This document shows positions 21,146-32,817 of a stretch of DNA of 64,000 bases, one piece after another; position 1 is the stretch's first letter, and the number at the start of each line of letters is the position of its first letter. The notes beneath the pieces were generated by a model. It did not search any database. It had not been told where the DNA came from and saw nothing but the letters and a program-made list of their open reading frames with translations. The DNA lies in contig CP092877.1 in NCBI GenBank assembly GCA_030710605.1, forward strand, positions 76,612,909 through 76,676,908, given 5' to 3'. The DNA is from Cordylochernes scorpioides. Its lineage: Eukaryota; Arthropoda; Arachnida; Pseudoscorpiones; Chernetidae. Both the position numbers and the translations under genes were made by a program.

Positions 21146-22889
21146 TAAGAAATTATTGCTTTTATTAGTAATCACATTTGAATATTTCGATATTAACAAA
21201 AAAAAAGCTTTGAAATCTAGTTAACAAACAAACTTTATCTGTCAGCTGTATCACAGAGGTGCAATCTAACTTACAATATCTATTGACATTTGAAATCAAA
21301 ACCTCTCTGGAAAAAGATTTTCCAAAGATATTAAGGAAATTAAACAATCAAAGAACTACGATTCTGGAATGGCGGAGCCAAAGCCAAAATCCAGGAATTT
21401 ATTAATATTTTTCAATTAACCAATCATTAATCGATTCCATCTTTAGAAAGAATAGCTAAAAACAGTTAACCAACAATTTCACTTTGTTTCATAGTTCTGC
21501 CAAACATTGGTTGTTCTACATTAGCTTCCTCTCAACCATCATATCTCTCTTTGTTATTACAGTTTATCTAATAGAGAAAAACATATTATTCACTTGCACA
21601 GCCTTCATTTCCAGAAATAAGCATACAAATATCGAAAATATCTTCACAATCAAGATATTCATAAATATTTAGGAAGTGAAAATGTAGAGATATTATCAGA
21701 ATAAACTTAAAGATGCTGTAGTATGATTTAGATACAGCTTCTGGAGGAATGAACTCCTGAGAAAGTTCAATATGTGTTCTTAATTTCAAATTCAATTTAT
21801 TATACATGGTAGTCCATATGTCCTGAAAACCTTTATTTCAAATTAAAAATTAAAATGCAAACTAGAATAAAAAAAATAACTTTATTTTAGATAATAGATT
21901 AAAGCTTTAATATATTACCTAAAATAAAATAGTTATAGTTTTTTATTCTAGTTTACCTTTTAATTTTTCATAAAAAAATAAAAGGGTTCGGGACATATGG
22001 ACTACCTTGTATATAGCTTCAATCCGGTAATAGGTAACAAGCATTAAATATTATTTAGCTATAATTGAGTTGAAGACGGTTTTAACCACGATGAGAGATC
22101 CAAAAGACTTAAACGTGTACATGATTGGCTTTTCTTTATTTTTAGAGAAAAAATATTTTGCCAAGTATTCTGGAATAATTTAAAAATTCAACGAATATTT
22201 GACATTCCTTTCAACGGATGGTGCAAGACACTATCAAATTTCAGTTATATGATAATGAAATATTTGGTCAAATTTTGCAAAGTAAAATTAGCCAAACATA
22301 TTTGTAAAAAGGTAAACCTTTAAACCTCACCTATTAATTAAGTCATTTTTGTAGTTTTTTTCTCTATATTCATTGTAAGGCATTTTTAGAAATTTTTAAA
22401 ATGTATTTTTAGGAAAATATTATATCACACACATCTCTATGAAAAACACTAAATGGGTATAGGAAAAAAAAACATTTTTAGAAACAAGAGTTAATATTTT
22501 TGAAGTTTTTTAACCTAGTCACGCGATAGTTTAGAAAATATATAATAAATATACACATATCTTTATATGACAAAAAAGTATAGATTATTCTTCCTCGTTC
22601 TGTGAAAATATCTTTATATTTTAAAATATTTCAAAAATTGATGTGATATTATGATTTTTTGAATACACATATTAAAATATAATCTTGAAAGGGAAATATA
22701 ATGTCAGGATGAGGCGAGGTGGGTGTACATAACACAAACTTACATACCAGACTACAGCAAATATGCAAATATTCCGCTACATAATGAGAAAACGAAGCTC
22801 CTAATACACAACACACCTATCTCCTCAATTATAAACAAATAATATATATAATATGTTTTAAAGGTTTCTAAAGTATATATATAGAGAGA
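21146..22889. other. Gene-proximal upstream block (unit 2)
   Basis: Counterpart of 4240-5554. Apart from the MITE at 21805-22009 I see no gene or RNA. Confidence 0.5.
21805..22009. mobile_element. 205-bp MITE with mariner-like ends (unit 2)
   Basis: Ends CATGGTAGTCCATATGTCC and, in reverse complement, CAAGGTAGTCCATATGTCC, with TA on both sides. Inner arms (aaactagaataaa / tttattctagttt) also pair, so almost all of it folds back. Also at 40387-40595 and 50962-52478; absent from unit 1. Confidence 0.88.
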
Positions 22890-22985
22890 TAATATTGATG
22901 CAGACGACGAAACAAATAGGTCAGCCCCACCTCCTTTCTCAGCCCTATATATATACCGCGCCAAACGATCCCCAGCACTTCCACC
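22890..22985 (+). promoter_or_regulatory. Core promoter of histidine-rich gene copy 2
   Basis: TATA box at 22946-22955, 40 bases before the ATG, with the same upstream words as copy 1 and the fixed spacing shared by all copies. Confidence 0.75.
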
Positions 22986-25900
22986 ATGGGTCCCTTACTG
23001 GTAGGTGCTTTAGTCAACAACCTCTCACTTTCTATCGCTTGGTTTTTACTACCTGGTTCTTTTCCCTCTCTCTCTCTCTAACTTGATCAGCTACCTTCAG
23101 ATATCTTTTTCGATTCAGAAACAATTTTCAATGATATTTTATATTTTGGTGTTCTCTCTGTTACATAATATTTTCTAATATATTTTTTATTTATATATAT
23201 AAATATTAGATAATAAAAGGCATATATTGGATTTGGGAAACAAATATTTATTTTGCCAATATTTCGGCTGGCTGAACGCCATCCTTTATCGAGGCATTAC
23301 ATTTTTGTATACACAAACTCAGCGCCGCACTATGCGGCGCCGAGTTTGTGTATACAAAAATGTAATGCCTCGATAAAGGATGGCGTTCAGCCAGCCGAAA
23401 TATTGGCAAAATAAATATTTGTTTTCCAAATTCAATATATGCCTTTTATTATCTAATGAATTAAGTATGGATTGCTCTATTTTCAAAACGATATATAAAT
23501 ATATTTACCTTTCAATCTTTTCAAACATTTCTTTTATTTTTCAAAAATCAATGTATTTTATTAAACTACACCCCACCTTCTTTCGTTTGATTCTTATTTA
23601 GTCTTACTTTGTTTTGAATTTTATTGAATATTAATATATATATATATAATAAATATTTTGAAGAAAGGTTTATATTAAAAATTGCATATTATCTCTCAAA
23701 CACCTATTTATAGTAGTTGATATATAGAATTTCACATTTCATTAATGCTTTGTTTCTATTTACTTACATATAATATATTTTTATTGGAAATATCTAATGG
23801 CACGATACATTATATATGTTTTTGAAAAGATATTTCCTGACCGCTCACAATAGCATTTTAGATAATAGAGCGCCATCTAATGTAACTAATAATAAATGAA
23901 CATTGATGTAGATTCACTCCATATTTATAGGCCAGCCCATTTTCATGATTAATCAAGAAAATCCAAATACCTATGCCTTTTGTACTGATAGCCCACGGAC
24001 TTTTTCTCTTATTTTTTTTTCAAATATTTAATTGATTACTAGCTTATTTACGAATATAAATTTATATTTATTAAATTTTGATAGCTCACAATATTTCGAA
24101 AAGTCTGATGGTACATCTTCTAGAATCCTTTCTCTAAAACCTTTTAAACTATAAGTATAGGTATATAAAGGTGCTCGAAGAAAATATGGGTATTTAAGCC
24201 TTGTCGTTTTATTTTGGTAGAGATATATTGATAATTATTTGTATTGAAAATAATACTATTATCAATAATAAATTTCATATGGGCTGATATATATTTCGTA
24301 TTTAATATTGTACACTGCGTGACATTGAAAATGGAACACCAAGAAATAGTGGCCAGAAAGTGATGAAACTCGGCAGACAGAGAGAGACAGGGACGAACAA
24401 TAAGTGATCTTTATTTCAAAATGATAGTCATAATAAAGAGCGAGAACGGCGTCGGCTTAGTAGCAAGTAGGACCACCGCGGACGGCGATGCACGCAGCAA
24501 CACGTCTAGGTAGAGAGTCAATCAGAGTACGGATGGCGTCCTGAGGGATTCCCTCTCAACCATTTGCCACAGTTCGTCTTCTGAACGCGGCTGTGCCAAG
24601 GCATGCCAACGGCGTCCAATGATGTCCCAGACGTGCTCGATTGGTGAGAGATCAGGAGAATACGGTGGCCAGGGAAGCATCTGTACATCTTGCAGAGCTT
24701 GTTGGCTAATGCGAGCAGTGTGCGGTCGGGCGTTATCCTGCTGATAAAGGGCATTGGGTACCCCCTGAAGGTAGGGGAGTGTCACCGGTCGCAGCACATC
24801 ATCAACGTATCGTTTGGCCGTCATAGTGCCCTGAATACGAAGTAAAGGTGACCTGGAATCATACGCGATTGCGCCCCAAACCATGATTCCACGTTGTCGC
24901 ACGGTGGGGCGTTCCACAATTGCTGCCGGATTGGACCTTTCTCCACGTCGACGCCACACGCGTACACGGCGACTATCACTGGACAAGCAGAAACACGACT
25001 CATCTGAGAACACGACCCTGTGCCATTCCGTCATCCACGTCGATCTAGCCCGGCACCATTCCAAACGTTGGCGCCTATTCGGTGGGGTCAATGGCAGTCT
25101 TCTTAGCGGACGGCATGAGTGCAAGCCATTAGCAACCGATCGACGGGAAATGGTTCTGGTCGAGATGGAATGATCTAGGGTGTCTTGCACATGTTGCAGG
25201 ATGGCGGTACAAGTGGCTTGTGGGGCCGCCACTGCTTGTCGAAGGATACGCCGATCCACACGTGCTGACGTCACTCTGGTTGCACCGACATTCCTATAAA
25301 TTGCCACGTTTCTTTGTTCCAACCATCTTCTCCACAGTCGGTGCACCGTGGACGCACCAAGGTGTGTATCAGCTGCGATTTGACGTATGGACCAACCTGC
25401 CCTTTTCAGTCCGATCACCATGCCCCTCGTAAAAGCGTCTGTCTGCTTGAACTGCCTCCGTTTACGATGACCTGGCATTCTCTGTTATTACACGTGTCTT
25501 TTGACACAAGAACAAAATTTCTACAATGATTTTCCTTGAAGAAATAACGACACGAATACTGTCCTTTCTGCAAGTTCCTTCCCTTATATCTTACTCCATG
25601 TGCGCACGAGAGCTGCACATTTTACATCATTTGCATTACTCGGTTAGGCGCTTCTACCCTGAAATTTGCATAATTTTATGGCCACTATTTCTTGGTGTTC
25701 CATTTTCAATGTCACGCAGTGTATATTGTAAAATTATATTATATTGTGAATATCAAATATATGAATTTCTTGTATATATGTTTTTATGGCGAGAGAAATA
25801 GCATCATGTGTGGGTCTTTACTATCTGTATATCTGTAATCCTAACTGCTAGCCACTCACCCAATAATTAAAACAAAAATATTCGCCTTTTAAATTATTCT

Positions 25901-26820
25901 TTATATTTCTGCCTATATATGAATTGATATTCGAAATTGGAAATTAGAAAGGCAAGAGTTATCGAGAATTATTTTTCAAATTTTTAGCAGTTACCAAGAA
26001 GTATTACCTGTATAATCTTGCTTTCTTTATTGTGTTTCTTTGTACCAACCTTTTTTTGTTGCAGTTGGTGCTTGGACTGGCCGGCTTGGCATGGGGCAAG
26101 GCCATCACCACCGCCCCCACGGAGTCCATCAAGAAAGTCCCTCTGTCGATCCAGGAAGATTGGCTTTCAGAATGGGACAAGTACCTGAACAGCAATCCTG
26201 AACTGCTCAAGCGCTATGGAAGTCAGAGTCTACCGTCCTATCAGAACTACATGGAAGCTTTTAATGAGGCTGAATCTAAGTACGGGCACCATGATGATGG
26301 GCATCACAAACATGGACATGGTTATGGTCATATGTATGGTGGACATGAACATGGTCACAAGTATGATCATCACGAACATAAGTATGAGCACCATGAACAT
26401 AAGTATGGACATCATGACCATGGCCATAAGCATGGACATGATCACAAACATGGGCATCATCACGGACATAAACATGGTCATGACCATGATCACAAGCATG
26501 ATCACCACCAAGACCATAAGCATGGGCATGACCACGGACACAAACATGACCACCACCACGGTCACAAACACGGACATGATCATCATCACGACAACAAGCA
26601 CGTTCATCATCATGAGCATCACCACGATCACCACCATCACCACAAACACCACCACGACCATGGACACAAGCACGGACATAAGCATGGACATGACCACAAG
26701 CACGGACATGACCACAGCCACAAACATGGTCACCATCACGGGCATCATCATGGACACCATCACGGACATCACCACGGTCATCACCATGGTCATCATAAGC
26801 ACCATGGACATCATTACTAA
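22986..26820 (+). CDS. Secreted histidine-rich protein, copy 2 (two exons)
   Basis: Exon 1 22986-23000, donor GTAGGT; exon 2 26065-26820 after tttttttgttgcag. 256 residues with the same signal peptide. The mature start reads K-A-I-T-T-A-P-T-E-S where copy 1 has K-A-I-L-T-A-P-M-E-S. The His tail is four residues shorter through a 12-base in-frame deletion near 26693 (D-H-K-H directly after G-H). The intron is the longest (3064 bp) because it holds a 252-bp palindrome and a whole Tc1 element on the opposite strand. Splice sites are intact, so these need not inactivate the gene. Confidence 0.85.
23205..23456. repeat. 252-bp near-perfect palindrome in intron of copy 2
   Basis: Arms of about 123 bases with only a few mismatches: ttagataataaaaggcatat ... 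atatgccttttattatctaa. The centre is gcgccgcactatgcggcgc. Copies 3 and 4 lack it here, reading 'tttatatatataaatatattt'. A recent foldback transposon. Confidence 0.93.
23835..24005. repeat. 'cctgaccgctc' family repeat, intron 2
   Basis: Counterpart of 6488-6680, with 'agagcgccatctaatg' and 'aggccagcccattttcatga'. Confidence 0.55.
24313..25721 (-). mobile_element. Tc1-like transposon, copy 2 (in intron 2)
   Basis: Same terminal repeats as 13906-15323, with TA at 24311-24312 and 25722-25723. Copy 4 reads 'tattgtatattgtaaaa', the precise empty site. 1409 bp. Close similarity to copy 1 indicates a recent second insertion in the same unit. Confidence 0.95.
24522..25478 (-). pseudogene. Tc1-like transposase, C-terminal frameshift
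   Basis: Nearly identical to 14050-15081, but a 10-base deletion near 24550 (after 'cctgagggat') shifts the frame after V-E-R-E, and the ORF ends at 318 residues. Some 25 C-terminal residues are replaced by a short tail. The D-D-E residues and the 32-residue spacing are kept. Another change is S-R-F to S-C-F beside the first aspartate. It is probably impaired but may be mobilised in trans through its intact ends. Confidence 0.88.
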
Positions 26821-26975
26821 TAATTCCCAACCTTTTGACGAACGTGCTGTTCAATTAATTCCAGAATACCAAATTGCTGTAGATGCTACCAAGATTTCTT
26901 ATTCAAAAATGATTCTGTAAAGCTTTAAACTTGAATGGCATGTGAAATATATTGAGCTGGTCTCTTTTATTGTGA

Positions 26976-26981
26976 AATAAA
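26976..26981 (+). promoter_or_regulatory. Polyadenylation signal, copy 2
   Basis: AATAAA in the conserved 3' UTR, 156 bases after the stop. Confidence 0.75.
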
Positions 26982-26995
26982 CGTTTTTATCTCCT

Positions 26996-27526
26996 TTTAT
27001 AAATACCTTGTCCTTTGATTATTTATTCACATATATTTACACCACACCCTCTCACAATTTGAATTAACCTGAAAGCGCTTTTCTTCAATTATCCAATACA
27101 TGCATAATATAAGGCGAATGAAAAAAAAATAAACACATAGATCTAGATTTCAAATAGAAGCTAAAAATATTTCACTTTCGCATAATATATGAAAAAATCT
27201 ATTGCCATAATCAATGAAAATTAACAAATCCTGGCTTTTTTGAATGTGTATCATCGCCTTTGCATTTCCTGAATTATTCTGTGAAATATTTTAGGAATAT
27301 TTTAGAATTTATTACAAACATATACTTCTGGATAATCATTTTTATAAATTTCCCGTGGTTATTTGAGCATAATTAATAAATATAATATACAATTACTTAA
27401 CCCTTTTATCTTTTTATTAGAAAATATAGAGAAGAAATTGTTTACTTCACTCTCTTACAAATTAAGAGACATAGTCTTAATTATAGTAAATATTCACAAA
27501 ACTTTTCAAAATGAGATTAAAAATAT
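26996..27526. other. Downstream spacer, no gene seen
   Basis: Counterpart of 8446-8965. Ends in ATAT (27523-27526), the target duplicate of the gypsy element. Confidence 0.55.
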
Positions 27527-28068
27527 TGTTGCGTTGTTGGTTAACAAAGAATAACTTCCGTGGGTACAAAGGATCTTTAGGACTTTATTTAAGCCTAATC
27601 GATAAAATAATTACAGAAGAGTGCAAAAAAATAAAACAACAATAAAGAAAACAGCAGTTACAAACTCACCAACTGCAGCACGGTGAGGGAAAGCAGGAGC
27701 AGAACAGGAGACAGAAGTCCGTAGAACCTTCTAGAATATTCCAAGAAGTACACCGGCGTCGGCGGTAAGCAGCAGTCCGACCTCTTGAGACAGCAACTTG
27801 CTTGGAGTCCACCACGTAGCTTCGTTCTTCGACCGACTTTCTTATCTTCTTTTCTCTGGCATGAGTTTCTCATCCCTATATATCCCGGAGTAGATCTTTC
27901 CAGAACGGTCACGGTTGGTCAGCCAATCAGAAAGCCGCCAGCACAAAGCGATTGCGCAATCGCTACTGATTGGCCAATCAGTTGTCTTCCGCTTTTTCTA
28001 CATGATTCTTAAATGTTCTAGAATATTCTCTCTCTCTATCTGGAATGTGCTTTTATTTCTACGTAACA
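27527..28068 (-). repeat. Gypsy element LTR (3' in element sense)
   Basis: 542 bp, identical in length to the partner LTR. Next to the purine tract at 28069-28081. Confidence 0.93.
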
Positions 28069-28079
28069 CTGCCCCCTCC

Positions 28080-30287
28080 TTAGGACTGATCGTCCCGAAC
28101 AGTCCATTGTACTGGAACAGTACCCCTGATGGGTGCCAACCGGTTGTAGTGCACCACTTTGGGTTTAGACGTCGGGGTCTTCTTAATCCGAAAGATAACA
28201 TCATTGAGGCACTTGATGATCTTGTAGGGTCCTTCCCACTGGTACTGAAGTTTAGGAGAAAGTCCTCTCTTCCGTTGAGGATTATGGAGCCAAACCATTT
28301 CACCCTCTTTGAAAGTCTTGTTGGAAGTCTTGACGTAGTACCTGTATTTCATTTTCTCACTGGAAAAGTGAAGATTTTCTCCTGCACACTGGTGAATGGC
28401 CGGCATCCTTTCAAATGGGGCACCTACATTGTAGATCTTAAACTTTCCTCTGGATCTTGTTGTCGTTCCCTTTCTCACTGAACATTTTGTACAGTTTCTG
28501 CACCATTTTTCAACATCATTTCGACTTCCTGGCCAACAAAATCTTTCTCTAACTTTGACCAATGTTTTTCTGATGCCGAAGTGATCTCCCGTGGGACTGC
28601 TATGCATCTCCTGGAGAGCCAAAGGTACAAGAGAACTGGGTAACACCAACTTCCAGGATTCATGCTTTCCATCCTCGCTCTCCCATTTCCTGTATAAGAC
28701 ACCATCTCGTAGGGTCAAAGAATTCCAGAGGCGCCAGAGACTTTTGGTTTTAGGACTGTGCGAGGCTACATCTTCCCAGGATGGTCTTTCACCTGATTCC
28801 TTCCAATTCATCATTGGCAAGAGATCTCGGTCTTCACGTTGAGCCTTTCTTAAAGCTTGTCCTGTCCAATTTTTCTCTTCTACTTCGTCGCTTTCTTGCA
28901 GTGTAACTTGTCTTAAGCAAAATCTCTCTTCAGCACGAGCACAATGTCCACTTTGTGGAACACACGGCCTTCTTGATAAGGCATCAGCATTATCGTTCCG
29001 TCTCCCATGGTTCCTTCTAGGGGCTGTGGTGGTTTCAGAATTTTCCGGACAGTTTCTTCTCACGTGGCCATATTGCCCACAACTCCAGCAGTCGGTGTCA
29101 CTGCGTTGTTTTACTTTCCTGGGGCAAGTTAGAGAAATGTGATCAAGGGCTCCACAAGTCCAGCAGTGACCCCTTTTTCTTTCAGGCTTATCCTTAGAGT
29201 TATCTGGACAGTGTTTCCTTATGTGGCCATTTTTTCCACATTTCCAGCAACCTGTATCACTGCGCTGTTTTACTTTTCGGCGGCAAGTTGGAGACATGTG
29301 ATCATGGGCTCGACGGGTCCAGAAGCGATTCTCTTCTGTTTCTGGATTATACAATTTAACTTGTCTAGCCATGCGATAACTTTCTATTGTGGCTTGTTGG
29401 GCAGCTTCATACTTCATGGCTTGGACTAGGGTTTCTTGTAGAGTAGTCGCACTTGAAAGTCTGACAAACCTTTGGGTTTCAGGGTCTCCGATGGCATCAA
29501 TAAACTGATGTTGGGCCATAAAGTCTTGTGTTTCAGACGGGCACGTTGGAAAGGCTAATCTTGCCAGGCGTCGAATGTCGTGGGCCAAATCCTGCAAACT
29601 TTCTTTCTTTTCTTGCAGTCTATTCTTGAACTTTACCACGTGAAGTTGTTGGTAATGTTCTTCTCCATATCGGGACTCCAACGCATCAATCAGGGAGTTG
29701 AAGTCTAGGCGAAGTTGTTCCGGAATCATCTGGAGTACATCCACTGCAGGTCCACGAAGTGCAGCAGCCAAAAAGCTTGCCTTATCTCTAACGTTCCATC
29801 CGTTCGCTTGGGCAACCACATCTAACTGAGTTTTGAAGGAGGTCCATGATGATTGTCCATCAAAGGTAGGAACTTTGACAAGAGGCCTACCCGAATTGTT
29901 ATTCTCTTGCTGGAAAACTGGAGTTCTTGGATGGCCCATTTCCACAGCAGCAAGTCTCTCTTCTAAAGCAGATATTTTTTCTTTCACTTCTTCTTTTACA
30001 GAAGAAACGTCTTCTTTTATAGAGGAAACGTCTTCTCTTACAGCTGAGATTTCATCTTCTAAGCATTGGAACTTAAGCCCCAAGCTTTCTTTTAGCTCTT
30101 GATTTTGAGCTTGAAGAGCCTCGTTTAGAGCCTCGCGAGTTTCTTGATTTTGAGCTTGAAATGCCTGGTTGAGTGCTTCACGAGTTTCTTGATTTTGCGC
30201 TTGCAAAGCCTGGGTTTGAGCTTGCATAGCCTGGTTTTGAGCATGGATCGCTTTCAATATTTCTTCCATTTTTCTGGTAAGTACCAT
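28080..30287 (-). CDS. Gag-integrase fusion of a deleted gypsy element
   Basis: One open frame of 735 residues. In order: coiled coil rich in A-Q-N-Q and heptads (about 8-118); Gag capsid-like region (F-D-G-Q-S-S-W-T-S-F, about 140-310); three CCHC knuckles beginning C-W-K-C-G-K-N-G-H-I (about 350-420). Then N-A-D-A-L-S-R-R-P, normally at the RNase H end; an integrase zinc-binding H-x-H-C-C domain (F-G-I-R-K-T-L ... C-R-N-C-T-K-C, about 560-600); and a GPY/F-like C-terminus (W-E-G-P-Y-K-I-I). Protease, RT, most of RNase H and the integrase catalytic core are missing. Two deletions kept the frame. It could still make particles; replication would need a helper element. Confidence 0.88.
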   Translation of the reverse strand: MVLTRKMEEILKAIHAQNQAMQAQTQALQAQNQETREALNQAFQAQNQETREALNEALQAQNQELKESLGLKFQCLEDEISAVREDVSSIKEDVSSVKEEVKEKISALEERLAAVEMGHPRTPVFQQENNNSGRPLVKVPTFDGQSSWTSFKTQLDVVAQANGWNVRDKASFLAAALRGPAVDVLQMIPEQLRLDFNSLIDALESRYGEEHYQQLHVVKFKNRLQEKKESLQDLAHDIRRLARLAFPTCPSETQDFMAQHQFIDAIGDPETQRFVRLSSATTLQETLVQAMKYEAAQQATIESYRMARQVKLYNPETEENRFWTRRAHDHMSPTCRRKVKQRSDTGCWKCGKNGHIRKHCPDNSKDKPERKRGHCWTCGALDHISLTCPRKVKQRSDTDCWSCGQYGHVRRNCPENSETTTAPRRNHGRRNDNADALSRRPCVPQSGHCARAEERFCLRQVTLQESDEVEEKNWTGQALRKAQREDRDLLPMMNWKESGERPSWEDVASHSPKTKSLWRLWNSLTLRDGVLYRKWESEDGKHESWKLVLPSSLVPLALQEMHSSPTGDHFGIRKTLVKVRERFCWPGSRNDVEKWCRNCTKCSVRKGTTTRSRGKFKIYNVGAPFERMPAIHQCAGENLHFSSEKMKYRYYVKTSNKTFKEGEMVWLHNPQRKRGLSPKLQYQWEGPYKIIKCLNDVIFRIKKTPTSKPKVVHYNRLAPIRGTVPVQWTVRDDQS

Positions 30288-30332
30288 AAATTATTCAGGC
30301 TTCACCTAAAGATCCCACTTCTGACACCAAAT

Positions 30333-30874
30333 TGTTGCGTTGTTGGTTAACAAAGAATAACTTCCGTGGGTACAAAGGATCTTTAGGACTTTATTTAAGC
30401 CTAATCGATAAAATAATTACAGAAGAGTGCAAAAAAATAAAACAACAATAAAGAAAACAGCAGTTACAAACTCACCAACTGCAGCACGGTGAGGGAAAGC
30501 AGGAGCAGAACAGGAGACAGAAGTCCGTAGAACCTTCTAGAATATTCCAAGAAGTACACCGGCGTCGGCGGTAAGCAGCAGTCCGACCTCTTGAGACAGC
30601 AACTTGCTTGGAGTCCACCACGTAGCTTCGTTCTTCGACCGACTTTCTTATCTTCTTTTCTCTGGCATGAGTTTCTCATCCCTATATATCCCGGAGTAGA
30701 TCTTTCCAGAACGGTCACGGTTGGTCAGCCAATCAGAAAGCCGCCAGCACAAAGCGATTGCGCAATCGCTACTGATTGGCCAATCAGTTGTCTTCCGCTT
30801 TTTCTACATGATTCTTAAATGTTCTAGAATATTCTCTCTCTCTATCTGGAATGTGCTTTTATTTCTACGTAACA
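30333..30874 (-). repeat. Gypsy element LTR (5' in element sense)
   Basis: Drives the Gag-fusion ORF that starts 46 bases downstream on the minus strand. The promoter is not resolved by eye. Confidence 0.93.
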
Positions 30875-31244
30875 ATATATTTACAATCAAATTTGGTATA
30901 TTTAGAGTAAAAACAAAAATGTGTTAGGGTTTTATAGAAGTATTAAATCCCTCTACACAATCATAAGATTCGCTTTCTCGCCAAAAGATGTAGAGAACAA
31001 TAAATTAAACCGTTACCATATTATATAAAAATGTTTAAAAAATAAAAAGGTCAGGTGTTTATATTAAAAAGCACATGTGCTTGTGGTCAGTATATGCCTT
31101 CTTTGTTTTTAATATATATATACTGTAAATAAAATCAAAATAGAATTTAGAAGAGTTATCTTTTGAGGTGTATTATACTTGGCATTTGAATCCTCAAAGA
31201 CCTAGATGAATTCTCAATTAACCAAATATAGAAAATATTGTATA
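30875..31244. other. Spacer after the gypsy element
   Basis: Continuation of the unit (matches 8970-9343). No gene. Confidence 0.55.
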
Positions 31245-31297
31245 CAAGGTGTGTCCAATAAATAATGAGACTGGTCAAAAATAAAGAAAAAATTGAA

Positions 31298-31428
31298 TTT
31301 TAAAAATAAAACTACAACCTTCCGCAATGAGTTTCTAGAAATAAAAGAAACTCACTGCGGAAGGTTGTAGTTTTATTTTTAAAATTTGTAGCGCAATTTT
31401 TTCGTTTACTTCAAAAAAATTGAATGAT
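31298..31428. repeat. Foldback insertion in mariner end (unit 2 only)
   Basis: Inverted arms 'actacaaccttccgcaatga' / 'actgcggaaggttgtagt' around tctaga (31311-31371). Flanked by repeated 'aaaaattgaa', a possible target duplication. Missing in units 1 and 3. Confidence 0.75.
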
Positions 31429-31529
31429 TAAAAAAAATTATTAATATTTTTCAAAATAGTCCCCTCCCGCATCTATATATAATTTCCATCTCTTCTCCCA
31501 TGTTTTAAAACATTTAGAAAAGGCATCTT

Positions 31530-31744
31530 TTTTTTACAATTAAAAACAGTTTATTTACATCTAGTCAACAGTAGGGAGAGAGGTTACAGTTTAAAATATT
31601 TTCGTGAAAAAGATCAGCCAGGTGTTCTTCCCCACCGCGATAGTGTCCTCCTCCAGGCGATGACGGGGTCCTCGATGGTCTGTCCCAGCCCGACCTGGAC
31701 GAAGTACCGGTTGATCTCGATTTCGGCGGTGCGAGGAGGGCCAG
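31530..31744 (-). mobile_element. Retroposed fragment inside mariner (unit 2)
   Basis: Same insertion as 9503-9718, with duplications tagaaaaggcatctt at 31515-31529 and 31745-31759. It inserted before the units duplicated. Confidence 0.8.
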
Positions 31745-32817
31745 TAGAAAAGGCATCTTTCGGGATGTTCTTCAAGACCTTTTTCGAATCCGCTATGATG
31801 GACTCTCTAGTGTCAAATCTCCTTCCTTTTAGAGCCATTTTGAGTTTAGGAAAGAAAAAATAAATCATTTGGAGCTAGGTCTTGGGAAAAGGGAGGTTGT
31901 TGTGGTATTTGAATGCCGTGTTTAGCCAAATAAGTCAGTACAGATGTAGCGGTGTGTGGTGGTGCATTATCATGATGGATAATCCAATTTTTGGAACTCC
32001 ACATTTCACTTCTTTTCATACGAATTGATTCACGTACACGTCTCATAATGTTTAAATAAGACTCCTTATTGATTGTTTGACCTTCCTCTAGATATTCATA
32101 ATGCACAATTCCCTTTATGTCAAAGAACGTGACCAATAAGACTTTGTTTTTTGACTTGCAAATTCGGGATTTCTTCGTTCTTGGTTCATCTTTTCCTTTC
32201 CACTCCATGGATTGGCGTTTTGTTTACGGGTCATACCCGTAAACCCATGTCTCGTCTCCAGTTATTACTTTTTCCTTCCAATTGGGGTTTTCTTCCACCA
32301 TTTCAAGCATTTTTTGGCAACTTCAACGCGATTCCCCTTTTGTTGGATTGTGATCATTTTAGGGACAAATTTTGAAGGTGTCTTCTTTAACTACAAGTCT
32401 TCTTTAATTATCGATCCAACTAATGATTTTGATATCCCTGTTTCTTCCTCAATGTCCCGTAACCCCCCTATTCGTGGATTTTCTTTTATCAATTTTGAAA
32501 TTTGGCTCGTTTTTTCAGGGTTCCTGTGCATAATTGGACGTCCACCACGCTTCTCATCTTTCACCGATTCCATTCCATTTTTAAATCGTGAAAAACCATC
32601 TAAATGTGGTATGCTTATTTACATACTGTAGGTTTAAATTTAGAGGTTCTATTAAGTTAAAAACACCCTAAATATGAATTTTTTGTTTTCGCGGTCATCT
32701 AAATACCACTTTGTTTCAGAAAATCTATATTGTCATGATAGAATTGATTTCAAATAGGAAATTTATAATAAATATTGTGGGGCTAGCGCGGAATCGTAAG
32801 AATTCCAGTACTGACTG

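Larger units (their letters stand above)
27527..30874 (-). mobile_element. Internally deleted Ty3/gypsy-type LTR retrotransposon
   Basis: Two 542-bp LTRs (27527-28068 and 30333-30874) start TGTT and end AACA and appear identical. ATAT flanks both sides (27523-27526, 30875-30878), and 8959-8985 is the empty site. On the minus strand the purine tract before the 3' LTR is aaggagggggcag. The likely primer site after the 5' LTR reads tggtgtcagaagtggga; tRNA not assigned. At 3.35 kb it is too short to be autonomous. Matching LTRs argue for recent insertion. Confidence 0.95.
31245..32650 (-). mobile_element. Degenerate mariner element (unit 2)
   Basis: Sister of 9344-10620 with the same structure and the same stop after Y-D-P. 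Here the catalytic segment 31846-32208 and the helix-turn-helix segment 32391-32573 are open. It carries the shared retroposed insert (31530-31744) and an extra foldback insertion near its terminal repeat (31298-31428). Confidence 0.85.
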
